A DNA stretch of 9,105 nucleotides, from the NCBI GenBank assembly GCA_021845325.1, contig JAKBRR010000048.1:1-9105 (forward strand), read 5' to 3'. Under the pieces are notes generated by a model that was not told the origin of the DNA, did not search any database, and saw nothing but the letters and a program-made list of their open reading frames with translations. Of this stretch, positions 1 to 5,558 are shown in pieces. Each line of letters starts with the position of its first letter. The stretch's first letter is position 1. Origin of the DNA: Thermoplasmata archaeon (GTDB lineage Archaea > Thermoplasmatota > Thermoplasmata > Thermoplasmatales > Thermoplasmataceae). A program made the translations under genes and the position numbers.

Positions 1-58
1 TTTTCATAGGAATCTGTGCTCTTCCATTCGTAGTCATTTTCAATATTATTTTTTCCAT
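1..58 (-). CDS. AbrB/SpoVT-like swapped-hairpin DNA-binding protein, N-terminal fragment (runs off window)
   Basis: On the minus strand an ATG at 58 opens a frame of 19 codons with no stop before the window edge. It contains KMTTNGRAQIP, the strand-turn-strand signature of AbrB/MazE/SpoVT domains (typically VTxxGRVxIP followed by a basic helix). Such proteins are transcription regulators or antitoxins, commonly VapB-type partners of PIN toxins in archaea. The gene is divergent from the winged-helix operon and shares its operator region. A TATA-like TTTAAAATA lies 33-41 bases upstream of the ATG, predicting a leader of about ten bases. Only the N-terminus is visible, so family assignment rests on one motif, and whether a toxin follows cannot be seen. 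Confidence 0.5.
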   Translation of the reverse strand, partial: MEKIILKMTTNGRAQIPMK

Positions 59-64
59 TATCAA

Positions 65-80
65 TTACCTAATATGGTAA
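65..80. promoter_or_regulatory. Operator copy 1 (perfect TTACC-N6-GGTAA palindrome)
   Basis: TTACC and GGTAA are perfect inverted arms around a 6-base TAATAT spacer, and the match extends outwards to nine base pairs per side (61-69 with 76-84). It overlaps the predicted start of the leftward transcript. Two degenerate copies lie at 107-122 and 158-173. Probable site for the winged-helix protein encoded at 173 or for the AbrB-like protein encoded at 58. Confidence 0.65.
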
Positions 81-90
81 TTGAAAATAG

Positions 91-99
91 TATTTTAAA
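91..99 (-). promoter_or_regulatory. Putative archaeal TATA box for the leftward AbrB-like gene
   Basis: The minus strand reads TTTAAAATA, close to the archaeal TBP-site consensus. Its centre is about 37 bases from the ATG at 58, so transcription should begin near 69-70, inside palindrome 1 (65-80). Binding at that palindrome would block this promoter. Assigned from position and sequence alone. Confidence 0.45.
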
Positions 100-106
100 C
101 TATCTA

Positions 107-122
107 TTACCATAATTGGTAT
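107..122. promoter_or_regulatory. Operator copy 2 (TTACC-N6-GGTAT)
   Basis: This second copy of the palindrome has one mismatch in the right arm and an ATAATT spacer. It starts 42 bases after copy 1, close to four helical turns, so the two sites would face the same side of the DNA. It sits between the two divergent promoters and upstream of the rightward TATA element. Confidence 0.55.
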
Positions 123-137
123 TTGGTGTTATAGAGA

Positions 138-146
138 AATATATTC
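138..146 (+). promoter_or_regulatory. Putative TATA box for the wHTH-HEPN-GHKL operon
   Basis: AAATATATT is centred about 31 bases before the ATG at 173, with the purine-rich GAGA immediately upstream as a possible BRE. Spacing predicts transcription starting within a few bases of the ATG, so the first gene is probably leaderless or nearly so. No Shine-Dalgarno sequence precedes that ATG, which fits. Confidence 0.5.
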
Positions 147-157
147 ACAATTAGCGT

Positions 158-173
158 TTACCTAAATAGTAAA
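158..173. promoter_or_regulatory. Operator copy 3 (TTACC-N6-GTAAA) over the start codon
   Basis: This third copy of the palindrome has arms TTTAC (157-161) and GTAAA (169-173), and starts 51 bases after copy 2, about five helical turns. It ends on the first base of the ATG at 173 and covers the predicted transcription start, so an occupied site would directly block initiation of the operon. It is the most degenerate of the three copies. Confidence 0.5.
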
Positions 174-685
174 TGGTGAATATATTAGATTTAAGACATT
201 CTAGTAGAGTTTTATTATTCCTATTGGAAAATGGGAAAATTAAGAAGACTGAGTTACTGGGTGTTATAAGTTCATCTGATTCATTATCCGGAAGCTTAAG
301 GAAAATGGAAGAAGAAAACCTAATTAAAGTTGAAACGAAAATTATAGGAAGAAAGACCATATTTATAGATCTTACAAAAAGAGGAAGAGAAGTCGCAGAA
401 CAGTTAAAAAGAGCGGAATTAGTCTTAAATGGTCATAAGCTCCCTGCAACCGACAAATACGCACTAATTCTATACCTATTCCGGAACGGTCCAAAGAACA
501 TGAAGGAAATCAATGAGGACCTTCCAGGATCAACAGAAATTCTAAGGGATCTTGAAAAACTCAAGATCATAAAAGAGGAAATCAATAAATCGAACTATCC
601 ACAGGAAACAACATTAATGTTGACTGAGAAGGGAAGGGAGATTGGACTGAAATTGGATGAAGTGGAGAGGATGATGGAGGAATGA
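173..685 (+). CDS. Tandem winged-helix DNA-binding regulator
   Basis: This 170-residue protein reads as two winged-helix units in one chain. Residues about 1-80 form a helix-turn-helix with a wing and end in LTKRGRE; residues about 93-165 repeat the plan and end in LTEKGREIG. Each unit resembles MarR/PadR-like archaeal winged helices. A protein with two such units could read a palindrome as an internal pseudo-dimer. The three TTACC-N6-GGTAA-type sites just upstream, one touching the start codon, fit autoregulation. I chose the ATG at 173 because the TATA box predicts a leaderless start there and no Shine-Dalgarno is present. It is the first gene of a three-gene operon and its stop overlaps the next ATG (ATGA, 682-685). 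DNA binding is well supported; the repressor role is inference. Confidence 0.75.
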   Translation: MVNILDLRHSSRVLLFLLENGKIKKTELLGVISSSDSLSGSLRKMEEENLIKVETKIIGRKTIFIDLTKRGREVAEQLKRAELVLNGHKLPATDKYALILYLFRNGPKNMKEINEDLPGSTEILRDLEKLKIIKEEINKSNYPQETTLMLTEKGREIGLKLDEVERMMEE

Positions 686-1521
686 AAAAAGAGATGACAA
701 ATCTGAATAAATTTAAATGTCTGATTTCTGAGGATGACGATTTTAAGCTCGTGAAATTGTTAAGTGGAGATACCTCATCTTTAATCGATGGTGAAAATAT
801 ACTTGCCATTTGTAGTGGAAATCATATTAATAGAATTGAGATTGCTAGACATGATACTGAAAACGAAATTGATTTTGCTCTACAATGGTATGACTTCAAG
901 CTTCAACAAATTGCTGAAAAATTTCTCTCTATCAGGAGAAAAATTCCGGATAGGGATAGAGAATTGATAATAAATTTTCTAAGCTTTTGTAATATAGGGG
1001 AGGATGGGACTTACGCTGCAGCTGTAGCTGCGAGAGCTGCACTAGAAGAATTTTTGATCGATGTATATTTACAGAGATTTCTTTCGTATATGGAGAGCTC
1101 AGAGAAACTTCAATATAAGGAGCACTATAAGAATTGGGATAAATATTATAAAAAAAATCTGGAAAAAGGTGAAGATTCCATAACGCCTATTAGCCGTTAT
1201 GCGATGCACAAAATTAATACATCCGATTTAATAAAAAAAATTGAAAAAGCAAAAGAGGAAGTGAAAGATAAACAAAAAAAGAAAACGAATGGGAATTCAA
1301 CAAAGGATTTTTTTAAGTATTTTAAAGAGTACTTAAACAAAGAAAGTAAACCATATTTATTTTTTGACGACGATGGTGGTACCATGAGCAACTTATGGAG
1401 GTTGACCTCTTCAATTATTCATGGAAACAGAGATACAATTGATAAACTGATGGAATATACCCTTGCCTTCCTAAACGCTCTTGGTGAACACCTAAATGGG
1501 GGATTGGAATGGAAAACATAA
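682..1521 (+). CDS. HEPN-like protein with R-x6-H motif (possible RNase/abortive-infection type)
   Basis: This 279-residue, helix-rich protein is not one I can name. Residues 111-135 (an Ala-rich helix, AAVAARAALEEF) and 236-272 (RLTSSIIHGNRD followed by a long helix) resemble the two core helix pairs of HEPN domains such as AbiV and DUF5677-like proteins. R240 and H247 form R-x6-H, within the R-x4-6-H spacing of HEPN ribonucleases. A lysine-rich linker at about 185-205 looks flexible. The gene overlaps its upstream neighbour by ATGA and its downstream GHKL ATPase gene by 13 bases, implying coupled expression and perhaps a complex. GGAGG at 676-680 is only one base from the ATG at 682, so the ATG at 694 (residue 5) is a credible alternative start. 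HEPN-like fold is moderately supported; nuclease activity is inference. Confidence 0.5.
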   Translation: MKKEMTNLNKFKCLISEDDDFKLVKLLSGDTSSLIDGENILAICSGNHINRIEIARHDTENEIDFALQWYDFKLQQIAEKFLSIRRKIPDRDRELIINFLSFCNIGEDGTYAAAVAARAALEEFLIDVYLQRFLSYMESSEKLQYKEHYKNWDKYYKKNLEKGEDSITPISRYAMHKINTSDLIKKIEKAKEEVKDKQKKKTNGNSTKDFFKYFKEYLNKESKPYLFFDDDGGTMSNLWRLTSSIIHGNRDTIDKLMEYTLAFLNALGEHLNGGLEWKT

Positions 1522-3329
1522 ACAGTGGCGAAAAGGATGAGGGGACGATATCGCTCAAAGTATCTGCTCAGATAGTAAAACACATCTCTTCAGGCTTATA
1601 TAGGAACCCAGGCAGTGCTTTAAAGGAATTAATAAGCAATTCCTTTGACGCTGACGCAGAAAAGGTTGAAATTACCTTCGATTTTGGCTATGATGAAAAT
1701 GGCTTAATAAAGGTAACAAAGCTTACAATTGAGGATGATGGGGAAGGAATGGACATCAACGATCTGAAGACGATATTTAGCCATGTCGGGGGGAGCTCAA
1801 AAGACGACCCGTTTAAAGAACCTGTTACCAAGAAATTTAAGAGACCAGTGATTGGAAGCTTTGGGATAGGAATGCTTTCAGTAGCTTCAACGTGCAATAG
1901 GTTCAAAATCACTACCAAAAAGAAGGAGCAAAGCAGGGAGTTCACCGCTGATGTATCCCTCTCATTTTTTAGGAACACAATATTGAGGACAGAGTCCATG
2001 GATAAGGTCAACTTAGGAAATATTGACCTTTCTTCAAGGCACGTTGAAAATGAATATGGGCATTACACAAAGTATGAAATATCAAACTTTGAACCTCCTT
2101 TTCTGGAGGGTTTAATCCCCACCCTGATAAGTTCATTTCTATTTAAAACGCCAAGGGGTGAGGAAATTGAAGATGATAAATATTTTGAGGATTTTGTTTT
2201 GCACATTCAAAACATGAAGGAAAAGTCAACTCAGGCATTAGCTTATTTGGATAAGATGATAACAGATGTCGGAGTCATGGCCCCTGTTGAATACCTCCCC
2301 GATGGACCCATTAGAAGAAGTGTTAATTTTAATGGAACTGAATATGAAGTGCCCGGCACAAACCACAAAGATTACCTGGAACTAATTGAAAGGCCCAAAG
2401 GATTCAAATTCGAAGTAAGAGTTAGACTAAGAGTTGAAGGAACAACGCGTAACGAATTCAAAGTTTTCAAACCTTTTCTATATCCATGCGAAAGGGATTT
2501 GCAGGAATACGGCTTTGAAGGATTAAATCCAGAAGTCCTAATTTTGCCTAAGATCGACGATGACATCCCCGATGAGGAGGGGTCTAGAAAACACGTTAGT
2601 ATATCTGGCTTCTATTATCATCAGGACCGACGCATTATTCCCTATGAATTTCACGGTTTTTTATTTAGAGTTAAAAATGTTGCATTAGGGTACAATTTAG
2701 GGGACCCATTTGCCCTATTTACGAACATATACTTACTTTTCCATCAGAGCTTTTCGGAAGTATACCTAGATGGAGGTTTCCAAAGGATAGTCAATCTGGA
2801 CAGAGAAAGTTTATACGAAGGTTCCTATCTGTTTAGATTTTTGACTAAATATCTAAGGAGGGTTATAAAACCAGATGGAAGCAATAGTGATACAACCTCT
2901 ATGACTTTGGATACTGATTCTAAAAAACAATCTGAAAAGGATTTTCAGGAAACTGCCAAACAAGCAATCGAAAAGTCTATAAAAACCTATAATGTAGAAA
3001 ATATAGTTGGATATATAAAAAAAGAGGCAGCCAGTAAGAGAAAAGCAAGAAAACAAGATGCCTTAGTAAAAATAAGCGAAAAGGTTAATGCTAGCGAGAA
3101 AGTTGAATATATGGTTATCGCAAGAAGTAATAAGGTTTCAGAAATAGGCATAAGAAGAGAAGGCGAGAACACTTATGTAACTATACCCAAGTTCAAAAAA
3201 CGAAATGAATTATGGGACAATCTTGCAATGGGAACACTGAATATAGTAAAAGATGAGACTACAAGGATAGAAATGATGGGGTTTGTTATGAAACTTTATT
3301 CTGAATTAGAACATGACGATTTAAATTAA
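1509..3329 (+). CDS. GHKL-family (MutL/Hsp90/MORC-like) ATPase
   Basis: This 606-residue protein has a clear N-terminal GHKL ATP-binding domain. The N-box is ELISNSFDADA (E40 general base, N44 Mg ligand), the G1 box is DDGEGM (76-81) and the G2 box is GSFGIGM (116-122). In Hsp90, MutL and MORC these motifs hold ATP under a lid and drive dimer closure. The region from about 150 to 450 should include a transducer-like domain. Residues about 455-530 are charged and probably linker or coiled coil, with a small C-terminal domain to 606. It is longer than a bare histidine-kinase ATPase and lacks kinase motifs. Prokaryotic MORC-like GHKL ATPases are known from restriction-modification neighbourhoods, which fits. 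The gene overlaps the HEPN-like gene by 13 bases, has a weak GGGGG before its ATG, and its stop overlaps the stop of the opposing DndC-like gene. Confidence 0.8.
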   Translation: MENINSGEKDEGTISLKVSAQIVKHISSGLYRNPGSALKELISNSFDADAEKVEITFDFGYDENGLIKVTKLTIEDDGEGMDINDLKTIFSHVGGSSKDDPFKEPVTKKFKRPVIGSFGIGMLSVASTCNRFKITTKKKEQSREFTADVSLSFFRNTILRTESMDKVNLGNIDLSSRHVENEYGHYTKYEISNFEPPFLEGLIPTLISSFLFKTPRGEEIEDDKYFEDFVLHIQNMKEKSTQALAYLDKMITDVGVMAPVEYLPDGPIRRSVNFNGTEYEVPGTNHKDYLELIERPKGFKFEVRVRLRVEGTTRNEFKVFKPFLYPCERDLQEYGFEGLNPEVLILPKIDDDIPDEEGSRKHVSISGFYYHQDRRIIPYEFHGFLFRVKNVALGYNLGDPFALFTNIYLLFHQSFSEVYLDGGFQRIVNLDRESLYEGSYLFRFLTKYLRRVIKPDGSNSDTTSMTLDTDSKKQSEKDFQETAKQAIEKSIKTYNVENIVGYIKKEAASKRKARKQDALVKISEKVNASEKVEYMVIARSNKVSEIGIRREGENTYVTIPKFKKRNELWDNLAMGTLNIVKDETTRIEMMGFVMKLYSELEHDDLN

Positions 3330-4345
3330 AAGTACTCTCCATATTTATTGGATTTTAAGAGTTTCTTGATTATTTTTATTTCGTCTGTTGATATCAGGTT
3401 TAATTCTGTTTTTTTCTGTAAATCTAATAGCCTGCTTAATATTTCTTCCCTGAAATTCTTACTTAACCGCCCCCTTCTTCCGTCTTTTCTAATGTATCTA
3501 TTCTCAGGTTTGAGTTTTTCAATCTGGATCCATTCTCGGAATTCAAGAAGTTTTTGCACTTTCTCATCTCCAGATTTAGCAAGTGCAATCATTGTTTTAT
3601 CTTTCATGACTACTGTGCACATCCAGCAACCAAATCTCATGGCTGTATTCCCATATAGATCAACAACAAGCTGAGTTTCAGATATAGCCCTTCTTCCTGG
3701 CATCATGAGGAAATACCACACATCCTCGGCTGACCAGTGTATTATTGGAGCTGCCACATCTATTCCTTTCTGGTTAACCCATACATCACTTCCACATTCA
3801 TTAGCGCCACCATTCAAGCACGAACTTTTAAGTCGTATATCCCTCTGCTGGCTTTCTCCCATTCTCAATCCTGTGATAAATAGACCGTTGTCCTCATGAA
3901 GTTTCCTTGAAGGTTTGATCTTGAGCTTTGGAGTGCACCACCTGAATCTTGGACCTGGTGGAGGATATCCTCTACCGATCATCCTTACCCAGTAGGTGTC
4001 ATTTATGTCCGGGTAAACGATCTTAACGTTGGCAGGATACCTTTTTTCTATAGCTTGTAAGAATGAATAGGCAACCACTGACATTTGTGGAATCTCCATC
4101 ATAGTATCTGAATATGTGATATTTAGGTCTATATCTGGATGGACAGTTTTCATATATAGGGATAAAACGACTAAAGCGGTACTATCCTTCCCACCAGAAT
4201 AAGTTACAATCCACCTCTTATTCTTATTGTAAAGTTGTTCTAGGATATTTATGCTTTCCTGGAATTTTTCTCTGAATGCTAAATTAACGAATGAAGGTAG
4301 CAGAGATATATTGTCATTCTCTCTAAGTTCCTCTTGAATTTCCAT
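3326..4345 (-). CDS. DndC-like PAPS-reductase-family sulfurtransferase
   Basis: This 339-residue protein carries the PP-loop SGGKDS (50-55) of PAPS-reductase/ATP-pyrophosphatase enzymes. MRFGCWMCTVVMKDK (236-250) closely resembles the conserved segment of DndC. C240 and C243, with C137 (RWCTPK) and C176 or C184, are plausible [4Fe-4S] ligands. DndC activates DNA with ATP so that sulfur replaces a non-bridging phosphate oxygen (phosphorothioation). From memory, canonical DndC is longer (over 400 residues), so this is a short form. A related PAPS-reductase protein of BREX type 4 (BrxP) is an alternative. No DndA, DndB, DndD or DndE is visible. GAGGTG (4357-4362) is 11 bases before the ATG. The stop overlaps that of the converging GHKL gene. 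PAPS-reductase family is near certain; DNA sulfur modification is likely; partners are unknown. Confidence 0.75.
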   Translation of the reverse strand: MEIQEELRENDNISLLPSFVNLAFREKFQESINILEQLYNKNKRWIVTYSGGKDSTALVVLSLYMKTVHPDIDLNITYSDTMMEIPQMSVVAYSFLQAIEKRYPANVKIVYPDINDTYWVRMIGRGYPPPGPRFRWCTPKLKIKPSRKLHEDNGLFITGLRMGESQQRDIRLKSSCLNGGANECGSDVWVNQKGIDVAAPIIHWSAEDVWYFLMMPGRRAISETQLVVDLYGNTAMRFGCWMCTVVMKDKTMIALAKSGDEKVQKLLEFREWIQIEKLKPENRYIRKDGRRGRLSKNFREEILSRLLDLQKKTELNLISTDEIKIIKKLLKSNKYGEYF

Positions 4346-4356
4346 TACTATAATAA

Positions 4357-4362
4357 CACCTC
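4357..4362 (-). promoter_or_regulatory. Shine-Dalgarno of the DndC-like gene
   Basis: GAGGTG on the minus strand matches the archaeal anti-Shine-Dalgarno and lies 11 bases before the ATG at 4345. It is one of the best ribosome-binding sites in the window and supports that start. Confidence 0.5.
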
Positions 4363-4388
4363 ATATTTAAAAGACTTAGGTACATTAA

Positions 4389-4395
4389 TATATAA
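4389..4395 (-). promoter_or_regulatory. Putative TATA box for the DndC-like gene
   Basis: The minus strand reads TTATATA within an AT-rich block. It would start transcription near 4366, giving a short leader that just includes the GAGGTG Shine-Dalgarno at 4357-4362. This gene would therefore be leadered, unlike the restriction operon, and transcribed separately from the small gene upstream. Confidence 0.4.
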
Positions 4396-4409
4396 TTTTT
4401 AACATATGC

Positions 4410-4616
4410 TTAAAGTAGCTGCATATCCTCAAGCAGCTCTTTAGCATTCTCGTTTGCTATCCTGGATATGACGTAATTGAACTTTTCCTCCAGCATTGCT
4501 ATAAGCTCCTCCTTGGTTTCAGCCTCACTGGCACACTTCTTGAATATGGCATAATCCACATCGAACTGGTCTTTCCTTCCTGAGTTATATTCCTTGCTAA
4601 ATGGATTTCTCTTCAT
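4410..4616 (-). CDS. Small hypothetical protein (68 aa)
   Basis: I do not recognise this protein. The ATG at 4616 gives 68 residues, highly charged and predicted helical: a basic N-terminus (MKRNPFSKEYNSGRKDQF) followed by two probable helices at about 20-45 and 48-66. There is no signal peptide or membrane segment. The frame is open upstream to an ATG at 4730, but that would overlap the end of the adenine methyltransferase gene, and the added residues are low-complexity (FTFFFCC) and read through a T-rich terminator-like tract. A TATA-like TTTTAAGA about 27 bases before 4616 supports the shorter, leaderless form. Its place between a methyltransferase and a DndC-like gene suggests an accessory role, but this is only context. 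Confidence 0.55.
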   Translation of the reverse strand: MKRNPFSKEYNSGRKDQFDVDYAIFKKCASEAETKEELIAMLEEKFNYVISRIANENAKELLEDMQLL

Positions 4617-4639
4617 AAATTGTGAATTAATTAGATATC

Positions 4640-4647
4640 TCTTAAAA
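4640..4647 (-). promoter_or_regulatory. Putative TATA box for the 68-aa gene
   Basis: TTTTAAGA on the minus strand is centred about 27 bases before the ATG at 4616, the spacing of a leaderless archaeal promoter. It is a weak match, but it lies just beyond a T-rich terminator, so the small gene probably has its own transcript. Confidence 0.35.
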
Positions 4648-4659
4648 CTTTTGCAACAG

Positions 4660-4675
4660 AAAAAAAATGTAAAAA
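4660..4675 (-). terminator. T-rich archaeal terminator after the adenine methyltransferase gene
   Basis: On the minus strand TTTTT and then TTTTTTTT, separated by ACA, follow the methyltransferase stop at 4702 by about 27 bases. Archaeal RNA polymerase terminates at such U-tracts without needing a hairpin. Confidence 0.45.
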
Positions 4676-4701
4676 TGTAATTTTGCCCTATATTGCGATA
4701 T

Positions 4702-5469
4702 TTACTGATTAAACTTCCACCAGTATCCACATTCCCAATCGTTATTCTTTCCTGGTTGTTTCAATGTTGTAGGTCTGTTGTGTTCAGTTATAAAATCTGG
4801 TTTACCGAATATCCCTATCATTTCAGGATCCGTTAATGAAAGATTAAGAAGATAGCTTCCCTGGTGTTTGTCGAGCACATCCTTTAGATCAGTAAACTGG
4901 TCCATTGTAAATTTATACTTATATATCTGGCCGCCTCTCAAATATGGGGGATCAAGATAGAGCAGCACTCTTTCCTTGTTGTATCTTGATAATATTTTCC
5001 TGAAATCCATATTCTCAACAATCCATTTCTTTATGTGTGCAAAACTCTCTGTTCTTAGTGGTGGTACATTAGCTTTCCTGTAAAATCTTTTAAAGTTCAT
5101 ACCAGCTCCCGCAAATGAAAATGTATGTAGATATATGGTCTTGAATGCAATTTCTATCTCATCTGTTGGTTCTGATTCCTTTAACTCCTGGAATATCTTT
5201 TCATGGGGAAATGCATGATTTAACATCATGGTGAGTTTCGCCCTCTTGCCCGCATCATGAAGTACCTTAAATGTTACATAAAGATCTTTGTTGATATCGT
5301 TGTAAACCTTTACCTTCCTCCATTCGTCAGGTATATTCAGCAACACCTTTCCTGATCCGCCAAATACATCAACTACAACATCAAACGAATCTATATGTTC
5401 AGAAAGAATTTCTATTATCTTATGCAGCTGGTTAAATCTCCCTCCATAGTATGGAAACGTTGACATCAT
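4702..5469 (-). CDS. DNA adenine methyltransferase, D12 class (Dam/DpnM-like)
   Basis: This 255-residue protein has the alpha-class N6-adenine methyltransferase layout in order. Motif X is PYYGGR (6-11), motif I is DVFGGSG (34-40, the S-adenosylmethionine site), and motif IV is DPPY (173-176, which flips and methylates the target base). Length is normal for Dam-like enzymes (about 260-280). The region between motifs I and IV should include the target-recognition domain, and the specificity cannot be read from it. ATGs at 5469 and 5466 are tandem. The gene has 89 bases before it that include the upstream operon's terminator-like T-tracts, and only a weak TATA candidate (near 5495). No paired endonuclease is adjacent in the same operon, so it may be an orphan methylase that marks self DNA or guards against a related restriction enzyme. 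Confidence 0.85.
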   Translation of the reverse strand: MMSTFPYYGGRFNQLHKIIEILSEHIDSFDVVVDVFGGSGKVLLNIPDEWRKVKVYNDINKDLYVTFKVLHDAGKRAKLTMMLNHAFPHEKIFQELKESEPTDEIEIAFKTIYLHTFSFAGAGMNFKRFYRKANVPPLRTESFAHIKKWIVENMDFRKILSRYNKERVLLYLDPPYLRGGQIYKYKFTMDQFTDLKDVLDKHQGSYLLNLSLTDPEMIGIFGKPDFITEHNRPTTLKQPGKNNDWECGYWWKFNQ

Positions 5470-5510
5470 AGGGAAATATCAGGGTTATCATACAAATAGG
5501 TTTCCCATTG

Positions 5511-5538
5511 AAAAAATAATGAAAAAATGTAAAGAAAA
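5511..5538 (-). terminator. T-rich archaeal terminator after the restriction-modification operon
   Basis: Three minus-strand T-tracts (at 5535-5538, 5522-5527 and 5511-5516) start about 20 bases past the methyltransferase stop at 5559. They resemble the tract at 4660-4675, with the same TTTACATTTTTT context, and probably end the endonuclease-methyltransferase transcript. Confidence 0.45.
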
Positions 5539-5558
5539 ACTTGGAAATGTTTTACAAT

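Noticed and set aside
1688..2011. 107-residue open frame opposite the GHKL ATPase gene
   Set aside because: It is antisense to the conserved ATPase motifs, has a hydrophobic low-complexity composition and no promoter; it is a shadow of the real gene.
3348..3674. 108-residue plus-strand open frame after the GHKL gene
   Set aside because: It lies wholly antisense to the DndC-like gene, including its conserved Cys motif region, and lacks initiation signals.
4617..4730. N-terminal extension of the small protein to an ATG at 4730
   Set aside because: It overlaps the end of the methyltransferase gene and reads through a T-rich terminator-like tract, giving low-complexity residues; the ATG at 4616 has a TATA-like element at the right distance.
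5471..5506. Inverted repeat GGGAAA ... TTTCCC upstream of the adenine methyltransferase
   Set aside because: Arms are only six bases with a 24-base gap in AT-rich DNA; this is expected by chance and has no second copy.
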